Under the pieces are notes generated by a model. The model had not been told where the DNA came from and searched no databases. It worked only from the letters and a program-made list of their open reading frames with translations. Below are positions 27,839-37,432 of a stretch of DNA of 64,000 nucleotides, piece after piece (within the stretch, counting starts at the first letter, position 1; each line of letters opens with the position of its first letter). This stretch comes from Anabaena minutissima FACHB-250 (GTDB lineage: Bacteria > Cyanobacteriota > Cyanobacteriia > Cyanobacteriales > Nostocaceae). The translations under genes and the position numbers were made by a program. The stretch is taken from positions 124,001 to 188,000 of the forward strand of contig NZ_JACJRG010000004.1 of assembly GCF_014697125.1 (NCBI RefSeq). The letters are read 5' to 3'.

Positions 27839-30059
27839 TAATATACCTCTGCCACATTTGGGTGTAAGCATTTTCCATTTCACGGGTAAACTGCTTACCA
27901 TTCCATAGTGGTGCTATTTTTCTCGACTGTTTCAACTTCCAAGCAATTTGTTGTCTTAAAGCTTCATCCTTACCCAACCGCACACCCCACTCTACATATT
28001 CTTCATCATTCCAAGCAATTCCTTCTGTAATTCCAGCATTCATCATCATGGTGTAGCTGTTACGTGCAGCGAATTGCTCACCTACTCGCGTCACCATAGG
28101 AATGCACATCCACAGGGTTTCTAGAGTTGTTGTAGCACCGTTGTAGGGATAGGTATCTAAAACAATATCAGCAATGCCTAAATTAGCTCTGTGAACTGCT
28201 TCTGAAGGAACATCTGGAATAAATCTAAATTTTGATGTATCTACACCTTCATCGTTTGCTAGTTGATAAAAGAAATCTTCAACCGCTTGTCTATCTGTTG
28301 ATTCTTTAACCAGAAAGTAGCTATTGGGTACTTCTTTGATAATTCGCAATTGCAACTTGATGATATTTGGATTGAGCTTAAACCCACGTTGAGGACAGAA
28401 ATAAACTATTGCATCATGGGGAATATCTAAATCTTGGCGATGTAGTGTTGGTATACCCACCTCAAAACCATCTACAGCTATATAGGTTTGAGGTAAACGC
28501 CAAATTTTTTCTCTGTAGTATTCTTGGGCTGATTCTGGTAAAACGTAAGGGTCAGCAATAAAATAATCAATTGATGGACTGCCAGAAGCATCCCAACCTA
28601 ACCAAGTGGCTTGTATGGGTGCTGGTTTAAATCCCATAATCTCACAAGCAGTGTCTAGAGTAACGCTATCTAAATCAATTAATATATCAACTTCATCGTT
28701 GTATATTTCTTCTGCTACTTCGTAAACATTATTTGATTTATAAGCTTTATCTACTTGGTTAACATACCAAAGATGTAACGGGTCAGTTATTGCTTGATTG
28801 TGGATAAAATAACCATTGATGGCAAATTTATCACGGTTATGATGTTGAAATAACCAGCGTGATAACCAACCAACAGAATGACCTCTAAGACAATGAGATA
28901 AATATCCTACTTTGATTCTTTTATCAGATATAGTTTGTTTCTTTCTGCATAGATTTCCTTGAGAATACTTCTCTAATCTTTCTTGACCATAGACTTCTTT
29001 ATTAGCATGACAAAGTTGAAGTATTTGATTTTGAATAACTCTATTTTTATGAGGCTTGTCTTCAAGATAAAGTGCATAATAATTAGAATTAAAAAGTCTA
29101 GTTACAGTCAGTTGATCAATATCAATTGGATAATCTTTTATAAGTATATTGATTAATTCTTCATGCCTTTGGTTGATATAAAAAGCTTCTTGCCAATAGA
29201 CACCTGCGGTCATTAATCCCCTAAGAATTTGCCGATTAGCAACAACTAAATCTGAAGATTTTTCCACTAACGAATACAATTTCTTGGCAGTCTCTATACC
29301 TTGCTCTAATTCACCAGCATTTTGATAAAAACCAGCTAAATGGGCTAAAATGTCTTTATTTAAGATATTTAGAGTTAAGAGGCTTTCTGATAAACGTGCA
29401 GCTACTCTTGAGTTCCAGTGAGAGTAAGCTATCTCTACAGCCGCAGGTAATAATTTATCTATTACATCTTGAGAATCATCTTTAAAGTAGCGTACACTTG
29501 CTGAAACTAAATTTAAAGACGATTTGTGTAAAGGAGCATAATCTAGAACAGACCGTAAAACTATTTTTAATAATTCTAGATTAACTTGTTGTTGAGGTTC
29601 TGATTGGAGGATTTCAATTAATTCATATTCTTCTAATTCTTCATCTGTGTATGTTTCTAATACTATGGATAACTGTACCAGATATAAGAGATTATTGATA
29701 GCTTGAGGATAAATTTCTTTAATCTGTCGCCGAATTTTCCAAGCAGTGGAATATTCTTCTAGTCTTTGTCTACGTTCCGCTTCAGTGTATAAAATATCAG
29801 CTAATTCTGTGTTCCAATCATCTAATTTTTCTGGCTCTCCTTTCATCATGGCCATGAACCAAGTCGTTTGTGCTTCTACCTCTTGATCTAGTAAAAGATA
29901 AATTAACCCCAAATACCAATAATGGGATTTAACATCAGGTTCTACATTAACTGCTTGCTCATAGATACTCACAACCTCATGGTAGTTACCTTTGACTAAT
30001 AACTCTTCAGTTTGTTGTTGCCATTGATTAGGACAATAGGTTAGACAAGCTTTATCCAT
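27831..30059 (-). CDS. SPINDLY/GT41-type O-GlcNAc transferase-like protein next to a pilin (ogtA-like)
   Basis: 742 residues. The N-terminal half (about 1-370) is a TPR-type helical superhelix (LVKGNYHEVVSIYEQAVNVE, EYSTAWKIRRQIKEIYP). The catalytic half has KVGYLSHCLRGHSVG, DILIDLDSVTLDTACEIMG, PIQATWLGWDASGSPSIDYF, YFCPQRGFKLNP and DTYPYNGATTTLETLWMCIP. These are the UDP-sugar-binding elements of GT41. It lies downstream of a pilin gene on the same strand, with only ~110 bases between. In Nostoc punctiforme a comparable transferase next to pilA is needed for hormogonium pili, from memory. Pilin glycosylation is therefore a reasonable inference. Confidence 0.9.
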   Translation of the reverse strand: MDKACLTYCPNQWQQQTEELLVKGNYHEVVSIYEQAVNVEPDVKSHYWYLGLIYLLLDQEVEAQTTWFMAMMKGEPEKLDDWNTELADILYTEAERRQRLEEYSTAWKIRRQIKEIYPQAINNLLYLVQLSIVLETYTDEELEEYELIEILQSEPQQQVNLELLKIVLRSVLDYAPLHKSSLNLVSASVRYFKDDSQDVIDKLLPAAVEIAYSHWNSRVAARLSESLLTLNILNKDILAHLAGFYQNAGELEQGIETAKKLYSLVEKSSDLVVANRQILRGLMTAGVYWQEAFYINQRHEELINILIKDYPIDIDQLTVTRLFNSNYYALYLEDKPHKNRVIQNQILQLCHANKEVYGQERLEKYSQGNLCRKKQTISDKRIKVGYLSHCLRGHSVGWLSRWLFQHHNRDKFAINGYFIHNQAITDPLHLWYVNQVDKAYKSNNVYEVAEEIYNDEVDILIDLDSVTLDTACEIMGFKPAPIQATWLGWDASGSPSIDYFIADPYVLPESAQEYYREKIWRLPQTYIAVDGFEVGIPTLHRQDLDIPHDAIVYFCPQRGFKLNPNIIKLQLRIIKEVPNSYFLVKESTDRQAVEDFFYQLANDEGVDTSKFRFIPDVPSEAVHRANLGIADIVLDTYPYNGATTTLETLWMCIPMVTRVGEQFAARNSYTMMMNAGITEGIAWNDEEYVEWGVRLGKDEALRQQIAWKLKQSRKIAPLWNGKQFTREMENAYTQMWQRYISS

Positions 30060-30089
30060 ATAAACTCACTCAGGATATATAAGGTAAAA

Positions 30090-30113
30090 GTGAGCAGTGT
30101 TAACACTACCCAC
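30090..30113 (-). terminator. Imperfect palindrome between the pilin and the transferase gene
   Basis: Contains the perfect palindrome AGTGTTAACACT, extended with mismatches by GTGAGC and ACCCAC. It lies just 3' of the pilin gene and 5' of the downstream transferase, a position where partial termination or RNA stabilisation would make pilin mRNA more abundant. No T-run follows. Confidence 0.4.
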
Positions 30114-30172
30114 TTATGTGATAAATATGTCATTTAAATCTGAAAATGACACAGAAACTCTTCTTGGTTTCT

Positions 30173-30721
30173 CTATCTAGCTAAACTTGTAAAGTCAGTA
30201 ATACAGGTTGTGGCAGTTGGGGTGGCTACTGCTGTAATCATTGCAGCACCATTAGCAACACTAAAAGGTGCTGTAGTTTCACAAGCTATTGCTACTGTGA
30301 GTGACTCTTTTGTAGCAGTATCACCTGTGATAGTGCCGACTGCACCATAATAGGATTTAAGTGCATCTTTAAACGTGAAAGAATACCCAACACCAAGAGC
30401 ACCATCTAAAGCAACAGTGTAAAGGTAGTTTTCAGTTTGGCTTTTAACTCCTACTTGCAATTCTGACATATTTGCAGCAAACTTCTGGTATTCCAGATAG
30501 AAAGCTTGTTGAGCGCGGTTAATTGTACCAATGTTATTTTTGGGTTCAGCTTGCTTGGCTTTATTTACCTGACCTAGTAGCGAAGGTAACGCGATCGCAG
30601 CAAGTACACCGATAATAATTACTACAACTAGCAATTCAATTAAGGTAAAACCTTCGTCTTCTTTCTTCTTACGGTTGCTGAGGTGGCTGAGGAATTTAGC
30701 TTGCAATTCTGGCTTGAGCAT
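30173..30721 (-). CDS. pilA: Type IV pilin-like protein (major pilin candidate)
   Basis: 182 residues. A long basic leader (KKKEDEG) ends at Gly24, followed by mature FTLIELLVVVIIIGVLAAIALPSLL with Phe1 and Glu5, the classic prepilin peptidase site and N-terminal helix. A conserved helix (NNIGTINRAQQAFYLEYQKF) and a C-terminal globular region with two cysteines (C147 in AIACETT and C174 in TTCITDF; likely a disulfide D-loop) follow. It should be assembled into a surface pilus. The Thr/Ala/Ser-rich C-terminus offers sites for the neighbouring glycosyltransferase, which is inference. Confidence 0.94.
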   Translation of the reverse strand: MLKPELQAKFLSHLSNRKKKEDEGFTLIELLVVVIIIGVLAAIALPSLLGQVNKAKQAEPKNNIGTINRAQQAFYLEYQKFAANMSELQVGVKSQTENYLYTVALDGALGVGYSFTFKDALKSYYGAVGTITGDTATKESLTVAIACETTAPFSVANGAAMITAVATPTATTCITDFTSLAR

Positions 30722-31343
30722 GGGTTTCTCCTGAAGTTTGGGGTAAGTAGAGGGCGATCGCTCTGTTCTAAAAAGAACTTACCCTGTTGCGATCTGCGAT
30801 CTATCACTCCAGTCAAAAAACTTTCTTTCTCAAGCTATATTTACGTATATTTGCTAATAAGAATACTCTTGCTCCTGAAAAAATAGAGTTTATCTCCTGT
30901 TTTCTACTTAAGCTTTAACTTTTCCCCCTTCCCTACTAGTAGGGTTAGGGGGTTAGGTTTCGCGTTAGCTTTTCCACATAATGTGAAAAGTCAGTTCTAG
31001 CCAGCTAATAAGTCTGATAGGGTAATTTTGCCTCGGTTCTTGTTTTGAGGTGGAATGATGGTGTGCTGAGGGTGTAGGCTTAACCCGTTGAAGACATCGC
31101 TATTGATCAGCAATTATCAACGATCGCACACAAATAATGATCTTTTTCACCATTTAAAACAAATACTCAATAAATCATTAAAAATTGTTGAATAGAATTT
31201 TGTAAAACCAACGTCATTTTACTTATTGGTTTCATAGTAATTATGGGCTAGGAGGGCAAATTTATTCCTTAAAATCTGACATTCCAGGTTTTAACAATTA
31301 ATGCTGCCAAAAAACAGTTATGTTATTTGAGGAGAAACTACCT
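30722..31343. other. Intergenic region between pilin and subtilase
   Basis: About 600 bases with divergent genes on either side. It contains repeat B (30913-30994). No reliable coding frame is seen. Promoters for both genes must lie here, but I see no clear pair of boxes. Confidence 0.5.
30913..30994. repeat. Dispersed repeat B, copy 1
   Basis: CCCCCTTCCCTA...TAGGGTTAGGGGG, GTTAGGTTTCGCGTTAGCTT, then ACATAATGTGAAAAGTCAG. An about 80-base near-copy is at 43716-43801, upstream of the phycocyanin operon. Confidence 0.85.
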
Positions 31344-32792
31344 ATGCCCAATCATGATATCAGTAGCAAATCAAATTCTTTTGACGGGCAAGATGTTACT
31401 TATTTCTCCTCATCCGACACTTTTAATACTCAAAATTACTATAGCTCTCAACTGAATAGTCGTAGTAGCTCTACCCCAGAAACAGATGCTACTGCTACTA
31501 GTCAATATAATTCTAATAATGGCTATGGTTTAATCGATGCCTCAAAATCAGTATCGCAAGCTGCTGGACAGAATCCTTATAATGATGTGCCTAAGCTTGG
31601 GGGTAATAATTGGGGCTTAGATATGATCAAAGCCCCTGCGGCGTGGCAAAATGGATATACGGGTAATGGCGTTGTAGTTGCAGTCATAGATACTGGTGTG
31701 GACTACAATCACAACGATTTAAAAAATAATATTTGGACTAATACTAAAGAAATTCCTGGTAATGGGATAGATGATGATGGCAATGGCTATATAGATGATG
31801 TTCATGGTTGGAACTTTAATGGCAAAAACAACAACACCTTAGACGATAACGGACACGGTACTCATGTTTCTGGCATTATCGCAGGTGAGAACAATGGCTA
31901 TGGCGTAACTGGTGTTGCTTACAATGCCAAAATTATGCCTGTGAAAGTTCTGAATAGTTCTGGAACTGGTTCTTATAGTGCGATCGCTAATGGCATCTAC
32001 TACGCTGTAGATAATGGTGCAAATATCATTAATCTCAGTCTAGGCGGTGATTTTTCTAGCCAGAGCCTCAAATCAGCCATTGAATACGCCAGCAGTAAAG
32101 GCGTAATTGTCGTCATGGCCTCCGGTAATGAAGGCGGTTCTGTTCCAGGCTATCCCGCCCGCTATGCCGACAAGTCCGGAATTGCTGTCGGGGCTGTCAA
32201 TAAAGAGGGTAATCTAACAGACTTCTCTAACCGCGCTGGTAGCAATCAACTCGCCTATGTCACCGCCCCAGGACAGAGTATTTATTCGACTGTTCCAGGC
32301 AATGAGTACGCGAGTTATAGTGGCACATCAATGGCATCACCTTATGTTGCCGGGGTAGTCGCCCTTATGCTCAGTGCTAACCCAACTCTCTCAGAAAGCC
32401 AAGTCCGAGAAATTATTACTAGCACAGCAGGGAATAATACCACTAACAATAATACACCAACATCAGACTCTAATTTTGACTTTAGTCCTTTTCTCGATGA
32501 GTTCTTTAGAGATTTCTCCACCACTAGTTCATTACCTCAAGCTTCTAGTTTGAGCATCAAATTTTTACCAGACATTAACACTGTCACTGATAGCTCAAAT
32601 ACCACTGCTGGAATGACCAATCATCAAACATCTCAGAGTCCTAAAACTGAGTTTACATTCGAGTATTATCTAGACACACCAATGAATAGTTTGGCTAACA
32701 GCCCAACCGATATTAATAATGGTATCGATTTCGTTCAATTAATTACAGAAATGACCAGACAATTTGATAACTTACGAAAACTGTTAGGGTAG
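31344..32792 (+). CDS. Subtilisin-like serine protease (S8 family)
   Basis: 482 residues from ATG 31344; GAGGAGA lies 8 bases before it, so I prefer it to the ATG eight codons upstream. The catalytic triad is visible: Asp116 in AVIDTGVD, His174 in GHGTHVSG and Ser329 in GTSMASP. An N-terminal polar Ser/Asn-rich region (about 1-85) has no classical signal peptide. An Asp/Gly-rich segment (NGIDDDGNGYIDDVHGW) may bind calcium, as in the Anabaena Ca-dependent protease PrcA. The C-terminal ~110 residues are Asn/Thr/Ser-rich and of unknown role. Confidence 0.93.
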   Translation: MPNHDISSKSNSFDGQDVTYFSSSDTFNTQNYYSSQLNSRSSSTPETDATATSQYNSNNGYGLIDASKSVSQAAGQNPYNDVPKLGGNNWGLDMIKAPAAWQNGYTGNGVVVAVIDTGVDYNHNDLKNNIWTNTKEIPGNGIDDDGNGYIDDVHGWNFNGKNNNTLDDNGHGTHVSGIIAGENNGYGVTGVAYNAKIMPVKVLNSSGTGSYSAIANGIYYAVDNGANIINLSLGGDFSSQSLKSAIEYASSKGVIVVMASGNEGGSVPGYPARYADKSGIAVGAVNKEGNLTDFSNRAGSNQLAYVTAPGQSIYSTVPGNEYASYSGTSMASPYVAGVVALMLSANPTLSESQVREIITSTAGNNTTNNNTPTSDSNFDFSPFLDEFFRDFSTTSSLPQASSLSIKFLPDINTVTDSSNTTAGMTNHQTSQSPKTEFTFEYYLDTPMNSLANSPTDINNGIDFVQLITEMTRQFDNLRKLLG

Positions 32793-32835
32793 GGAATAGG
32801 GGACAGGTGATAGGTCAAGAAAGGGGCTTAAGCTT

Positions 32836-32867
32836 ATTGTTAAGTCCGCGCAGGTGGACTTAACAAT
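32836..32867 (+). terminator. Hairpin downstream of the subtilase
   Basis: Perfect 12-bp stem ATTGTTAAGTCC (32836-32847) with GGACTTAACAAT (32856-32867), 8-base loop. No T-run follows, so it may be a terminator only in part, or a repeat-derived structure. Confidence 0.5.
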
Positions 32868-32962
32868 AGGGAAGCTACGCGAATGTTTTTATAGCGGCGA
32901 CTTCCAGTCGTTTCTTCGTGTTTCTTCCCCTAATTCCCTAAACCCCTATTGAGGAGACAGCT

Positions 32963-33520
32963 TTGGGTAAAGTCATATTAATCACTGGCCCTGCTCGGTC
33001 TGGTAAAAGTGAATGGGCAGAAAATTTGGCGATAGAATCAGGTAAACAGGTAATTTATGTGGCGACTGCTACTGTTAACCTTGATGATGCAGAATGGCAC
33101 AAACGTATTCAATTACACCAAAATCGCCGTCCTCAAGATTGGGTGACGCTGGAAGTTCCTGTGTCACTATCTGCAACTCTGGCTGATGCTAAACCCAATA
33201 CTTGTGTTTTAGTCGATTCTTTGGGGACTTGGGTAGCTAATCTGCTAGAGGAAGATGATCAGAGTTGGGAAAATACTTTAGTGGAATTCTTAGAAACAGT
33301 GCAGTTAGTTGCTGCGGATATGGTGTTTGTAGCGGAAGAAACGGGTTGGGGCGTTGTACCAGCATATCCTTTGGGACGAACATTTCGCGATCGCCTGGGT
33401 GCTTTGGTGCGTCAGTTAGGCTTAATTTGCGAAGCTGTCTATTTGGTTACTGGTGGTCATGTTTTAAATCTGAGCATACTTGGTACACCATTGCCAAAAT
33501 CTATACATTATGAATCATGA
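32963..33520 (+). CDS. cobU: Adenosylcobinamide kinase / adenosylcobinamide-phosphate guanylyltransferase
   Basis: Two steps of B12 nucleotide-loop assembly. 185 residues, normal size. P-loop ITGPARSGKSEWAE (7-20), catalytic-region His in EWHKRIQLHQNRRP, LVDSLGTWVANLL and the AEETGWGVVP motif are all present. The start is TTG 32963: GAGGAGACAGCTTTG has a good ribosome site at the right spacing and no better start exists. No other cobalamin gene and no B12 riboswitch is seen nearby. Confidence 0.95.
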   Translation: MGKVILITGPARSGKSEWAENLAIESGKQVIYVATATVNLDDAEWHKRIQLHQNRRPQDWVTLEVPVSLSATLADAKPNTCVLVDSLGTWVANLLEEDDQSWENTLVEFLETVQLVAADMVFVAEETGWGVVPAYPLGRTFRDRLGALVRQLGLICEAVYLVTGGHVLNLSILGTPLPKSIHYES

Positions 33521-33646
33521 AGGATAATTTAAGAAATTTTAAGAGAGGTATATTATTATTCGTTAGTAAAATTTTACGCTGATTCTTAATAGAAAATTAA
33601 ACAGTCAGTATCAAAATTTTCCTCATACCGACTGTAAAATTGTGGT

Positions 33647-34060
33647 ATGGCAACTAAAGAAGAAGTCAAAAAATATCTTTCCTACTGGTTTCAGTTAGGA
33701 AAAAAAGTAGTGGTCGGGAATGAGGGAACAAGCTTGCTACCTCAACCTATATTCCAAGGCGATCGCTATAGCAAAGAGTTTGAAGAATGTTGGCAAAAGA
33801 TTCTCTCCTCGGCAAGTAATTGTTATTTGGATGGAACTGATGAGACTATTGCCCAATTACTAACGCCAGTATGGGAAATTTCAGATTGCGGTCGTTGTAC
33901 TATGCCAATAGCTATGCGTAACGTGGGTATGCCTGCGGCTTTTTGCCCATGCAACAGTTTACCAGATTGGCCTAATACTGAATTACCGACTCCAAGGTGT
34001 CCAATTAATAATGAAGAACAATTACAAATAATTCGCGATCGGCTTTTAGTTAATAACTGA
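33647..34060 (+). CDS. Conserved hypothetical protein with cysteine cluster
   Basis: 137 residues. The N-terminal half (EEVKKYLSYWFQLGKKVVVG) is helical and basic. The C-terminal half has five cysteines in CGRCTMP, FCPCNSLPDWP and PRCP, which could hold a metal. I do not recognise the family name. It lies between cobU and a polyphosphate kinase on the same strand, but gaps of 130 and 28 bases leave the operon structure open. I regard the frame as real because of its composition, its clean ATG and its close spacing to the next gene. Confidence 0.8.
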   Translation: MATKEEVKKYLSYWFQLGKKVVVGNEGTSLLPQPIFQGDRYSKEFEECWQKILSSASNCYLDGTDETIAQLLTPVWEISDCGRCTMPIAMRNVGMPAAFCPCNSLPDWPNTELPTPRCPINNEEQLQIIRDRLLVNN

Positions 34061-34088
34061 TAAATCTGCATTAATTAACTGTGGGTTC

Positions 34089-35006
34089 TTGACCACTAAG
34101 CAAGATAATGTAAATCCGGTTAAAAAGGCTATGGAATCCCAGCACACAACCCTCAAAGCCAAGAAAAAGAGCGCGAAAAACATCAAAGAATGGAAGCTCA
34201 AAAAACACACCACTGAAGGTGAAGGCAGTTCTAAAATATCCAGTCGGCTCTACGAAAAAGAAATAGCCAAGTTGCAATTAGAACTGGTGAAAATGCAATA
34301 TTGGGTAAAGTTTACAGGCGCGCGGATCGTCATTATTTTTGAAGGACGCGATGCCGCAGGTAAGGGGGGTACGATTAAACGAATTGCAGAACCGTTGAAT
34401 CCCCGTGGGTGTCGTATCGTCGCTTTAGGCACGCCTAGCGATCGCGAAAAGACCCAATGGTACTTCCAACGCTATGTAGCCCATCTGCCAGCTGCGGGTG
34501 AAATTGTTTTGTTTGACCGCAGCTGGTATAACCGTGCTGGGGTAGAATCTGTAATGGGCTTCTGTACAGAAGAACAGTACAAAAATTTCATGCAAGATTG
34601 TCCAGAATTTGAACGGATGTTGGTGCGTGAGGGCATCATTCTGCTGAAGTATTGGTTTTCTGTCAGTGATGATGAGCAAGAACGACGCTTTCAATCGAGA
34701 ACCACCGATCCCGCGCGGCGATGGAAACTTAGTCCGATGGATCTCGAATCGCGCGATCGCTGGGTGGAATACTCTAAAGCTAAAGATGTCATGTTTGCTC
34801 ACACCAATATTCCCGAAGCACCCTGGTTCACGGTGGAAGCAGACGACAAAAAACGCGCTCGTCTCAATTGTGTTTACCACATCCTTAGCAAGATTCCCTA
34901 TGTGGATATGACTCCAGAACCCCTAGAACTGTCTCCCCGCAAGTCTGACGATAGCTATGTCAGACCACCTCGAAATGAACAATTCTTTGTACCACAGATT
35001 TATTAG
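34089..35006 (+). CDS. ppk2: Polyphosphate kinase 2 (PPK2)
   Basis: Transfers phosphate between polyphosphate and nucleotides. 305 residues from TTG 34089; an ATG at 34131 (residue 15) is an equally possible start. A basic N-terminal tail precedes the PPK2 core: Walker A FEGRDAAGKGGTIKR (about 84-98), lid Arg residues in LGTPSDREKTQWYFQR, and Walker B DRSWYNRAGVE (about 143). WFSVSDDEQERRFQSR and WKLSPMDLESRDRW complete the family pattern. The single PPK2 domain and this length fit the class I nucleoside-diphosphate type. It ends about 200 bases before rcaE. Confidence 0.95.
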   Translation: MTTKQDNVNPVKKAMESQHTTLKAKKKSAKNIKEWKLKKHTTEGEGSSKISSRLYEKEIAKLQLELVKMQYWVKFTGARIVIIFEGRDAAGKGGTIKRIAEPLNPRGCRIVALGTPSDREKTQWYFQRYVAHLPAAGEIVLFDRSWYNRAGVESVMGFCTEEQYKNFMQDCPEFERMLVREGIILLKYWFSVSDDEQERRFQSRTTDPARRWKLSPMDLESRDRWVEYSKAKDVMFAHTNIPEAPWFTVEADDKKRARLNCVYHILSKIPYVDMTPEPLELSPRKSDDSYVRPPRNEQFFVPQIY

Positions 35007-35212
35007 GTGGTCTTTTTCTGGCTGGGTTTCGCGGCGTGAGTAACATTGGATACTATACAAAAATATATTTAGTATGAGGTTTGAACTTTATCACCTAGGG
35101 TATTGGTGTAAACTTGTGCAAAATGTTAAATTTTCCAACATTAAATTTATAAGATTTGAACTTTCATTAGGTTAAGTAAACAATAGGAATGTAACCCTGT
35201 ATATGGATGTAG

Positions 35213-37399
35213 GTGTCTAAACGTTCTTCTAAGCAGCGATTAAAATCCAGCACGAAAAAATCTAAACAGCAAAGACGCACTCAGAAGCATCTGATTAAAA
35301 CTTTATTTAAGAACGCCCATGATACGGTATGCTCTGCTGCGCCTATGGCGATCGCCCTAATTGATGATCAAGGGTGCTTCGTAGATATGAATATTGCTGC
35401 TTGTGATTTACTAGGTCTACCGCGTCGGAAACTGAGAGGTCAACATTTATCTACTTTCATTACGGCGGAATTTACTCTTCAACCTAGTCCTGGGAGTTTT
35501 CCATCTGGAGAATCATTGATTGGAGAACTCTTAGTCTTATCTTCTACCCAGATCCGGCGAGAGGTGGAATATACCTTCACTCCCAATGTAATCCCTAACT
35601 GTCATCTGCTGTTATTACGAGATATTAGTCAGCGTCGAGAATCAATGCAGGCTGAGTTACGACAGCAGCAGCAACGAGTTGAACTATTCTCGGAAGTGAC
35701 GCTGAAAATTCGGCAGTCGTTACAACTCAAGGAAATTTTGCATACCACCGTCACAGAAGTGCAACGGATTTTGCAAGCCGATCGCGTGTTAATTTATCAT
35801 GTCTTGCCCGATGGTACAGGCAAAACCATCAGCGAAGCGGTTTTACCAGATTATCCCACACTGATGGATCTGGAATTTCCCCAGGAAGTCTTTCCAGAGG
35901 ATTATCAACAACTATATGCCCAGGGAAGAGTAAGAGCGATCGCCAATGTGCATGATCCGGAAGCTGGTTTGGCAGCTTGTTTGGTGGAATTTGTCGATCA
36001 ATTCCAGATTAAAGCCAAACTGATTGTCCCAATTGTGCAAACACTCAATACTCATTCCCCGAATCAGCTGTGGGGGTTATTAATCGCGCACCAATGTAAC
36101 AGCGATCGCCATTGGGTGGATTTTGAACTGGAACTAATGCAACAATTGGCAGATCAAATCAGTATTGCTCTGTCTCAAGCCCAACTACTGGAACACTTAG
36201 AAGAGATTGTGGAAGTCCGCACCGCAGAATTGCAGGACGTCAATCGGAACTTGCAACAGGAAATTCATGTGCGGATGCACGCGGAAGCGACGTTGCGACA
36301 GAGAGAGGAGCAATTGCGCTTAATTACCAATGCCCTACCAGTTTTGATTGCCTATGTGGATGAGCAACAACAATATCGCTTTAATAATCAAGCCTACCAT
36401 GATTGGCTGGGGCAATCACCGGGGGAAATTTACGGTTGCCATCTGCGTCAGGTTTGGGGAGAAGATTGTTATCAACGGATGCAGGTGTATGTGAAAATCG
36501 CTTTAGCTGGGCAAGCCGTAACCTATGAAAATGATATTGTCTTGAAAGATGGAAGTGGGCGATCAGTTGATGTTACTTATATCCCGCATCTAGATGACCA
36601 AAACACAGTCAAGGGATTTTTTGCCTTGAGTAGCGATATTAGCGATCGCAAAGCCATTGAACGGATGAAAGATGAATTTATTTCCGTCATCAGCCATGAA
36701 CTGCGGACTCCCCTAACATCGTTGCACAGTGCCTTGAAAATCTTGGCTACAGGGCGATTGGGCAATCTTTCGGACGAAGGGCAGCAAATGCTAGGAATTG
36801 CCGATGACAGTACCGAACGGTTAGTGCGTTTAGTCAATAACGTCCTAGATTTGCAGCGCATTGAGTCTGGTAAAGTGATTATGGAGTGCCAAGCTTGCAA
36901 TGCTGCAAATTTAATGATCCAGGCAGCAGAAGCAATGCAAGCAATGGCACAGCAGCATGAAATAACTCTAGTCAAACAACCACAGGATATCCCAGTTTGG
37001 GCAGATGGGGATTACATCTTGCAAGCTTTAACAAATTTACTCAGCAATGCCATCAAGTTTTCATCACCAGGGGGGACTGTTTGGCTAACTGTTGAAGTAG
37101 AGAAAGACTCCTCAACTCAAAACCTCCCTAGGGAAGTAGTGTTTCGGGTGCGAGACGAAGGGCAAGGAATTCCATCTGACCAACTCGAACGCATTTTTGA
37201 ACGGTTTCAACAAGTAGATTCGTCAGATTCCCGCAAAAAAGGTGGTACAGGTTTAGGGCTGACCATTTGTCGCAAAATTATTGAGCAGCACAACGGTAGA
37301 ATTTGGGCTGAGAGTAATCCAGGGTGTGGAAGTACCTTTGCGTTCACATTGCCCACTCTTGAGAGTGCTGAGTTGAGAGTGCTGAGTGCTGAGTGCTGA
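35213..37399 (+). CDS. rcaE: RcaE-type green/red cyanobacteriochrome histidine kinase
   Basis: 728 residues from GTG 35213 (an in-frame TAG lies immediately before it). Order: PAS (about 35-145), GAF (about 160-325), PAS (about 366-480), HisKA with His495 in SVISHELRTP, and ATPase with NLLSNAIKFSS and GGTGLGL. In the GAF domain Cys256 (CLVEF) is the likely bilin attachment site. Glu225, Leu257 and Lys269 have exactly the spacing of the Glu217/Leu249/Lys261 protochromic triad of Fremyella diplosiphon RcaE (from memory). So it should sense green versus red light. The last ~12 residues come from a heptamer repeat array. rcaF follows. Confidence 0.93.
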   Translation: MSKRSSKQRLKSSTKKSKQQRRTQKHLIKTLFKNAHDTVCSAAPMAIALIDDQGCFVDMNIAACDLLGLPRRKLRGQHLSTFITAEFTLQPSPGSFPSGESLIGELLVLSSTQIRREVEYTFTPNVIPNCHLLLLRDISQRRESMQAELRQQQQRVELFSEVTLKIRQSLQLKEILHTTVTEVQRILQADRVLIYHVLPDGTGKTISEAVLPDYPTLMDLEFPQEVFPEDYQQLYAQGRVRAIANVHDPEAGLAACLVEFVDQFQIKAKLIVPIVQTLNTHSPNQLWGLLIAHQCNSDRHWVDFELELMQQLADQISIALSQAQLLEHLEEIVEVRTAELQDVNRNLQQEIHVRMHAEATLRQREEQLRLITNALPVLIAYVDEQQQYRFNNQAYHDWLGQSPGEIYGCHLRQVWGEDCYQRMQVYVKIALAGQAVTYENDIVLKDGSGRSVDVTYIPHLDDQNTVKGFFALSSDISDRKAIERMKDEFISVISHELRTPLTSLHSALKILATGRLGNLSDEGQQMLGIADDSTERLVRLVNNVLDLQRIESGKVIMECQACNAANLMIQAAEAMQAMAQQHEITLVKQPQDIPVWADGDYILQALTNLLSNAIKFSSPGGTVWLTVEVEKDSSTQNLPREVVFRVRDEGQGIPSDQLERIFERFQQVDSSDSRKKGGTGLGLTICRKIIEQHNGRIWAESNPGCGSTFAFTLPTLESAELRVLSAEC

Positions 37400-37432
37400 G
37401 TGCTGAGTGCTGAGTGGGGAGTGGGGAGTGGA
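37363..37432. repeat. Heptamer repeat array (GAGTGCT units) across the rcaE 3' end
   Basis: Repeats of GAGTGCT and GAGTGGG run from within the last codons of rcaE to the rcaF leader, giving the odd C-terminus ESAELRVLSAEC. They are followed by TCATTACTCATTACTCA in the opposite sense, so the rcaE-rcaF gap can fold. Confidence 0.85.

Noticed and set aside
35115..35121. Second L box upstream of rcaE
   Set aside because: Only one half-unit (TGTGCAA, reverse orientation) is present; the partner unit does not match.
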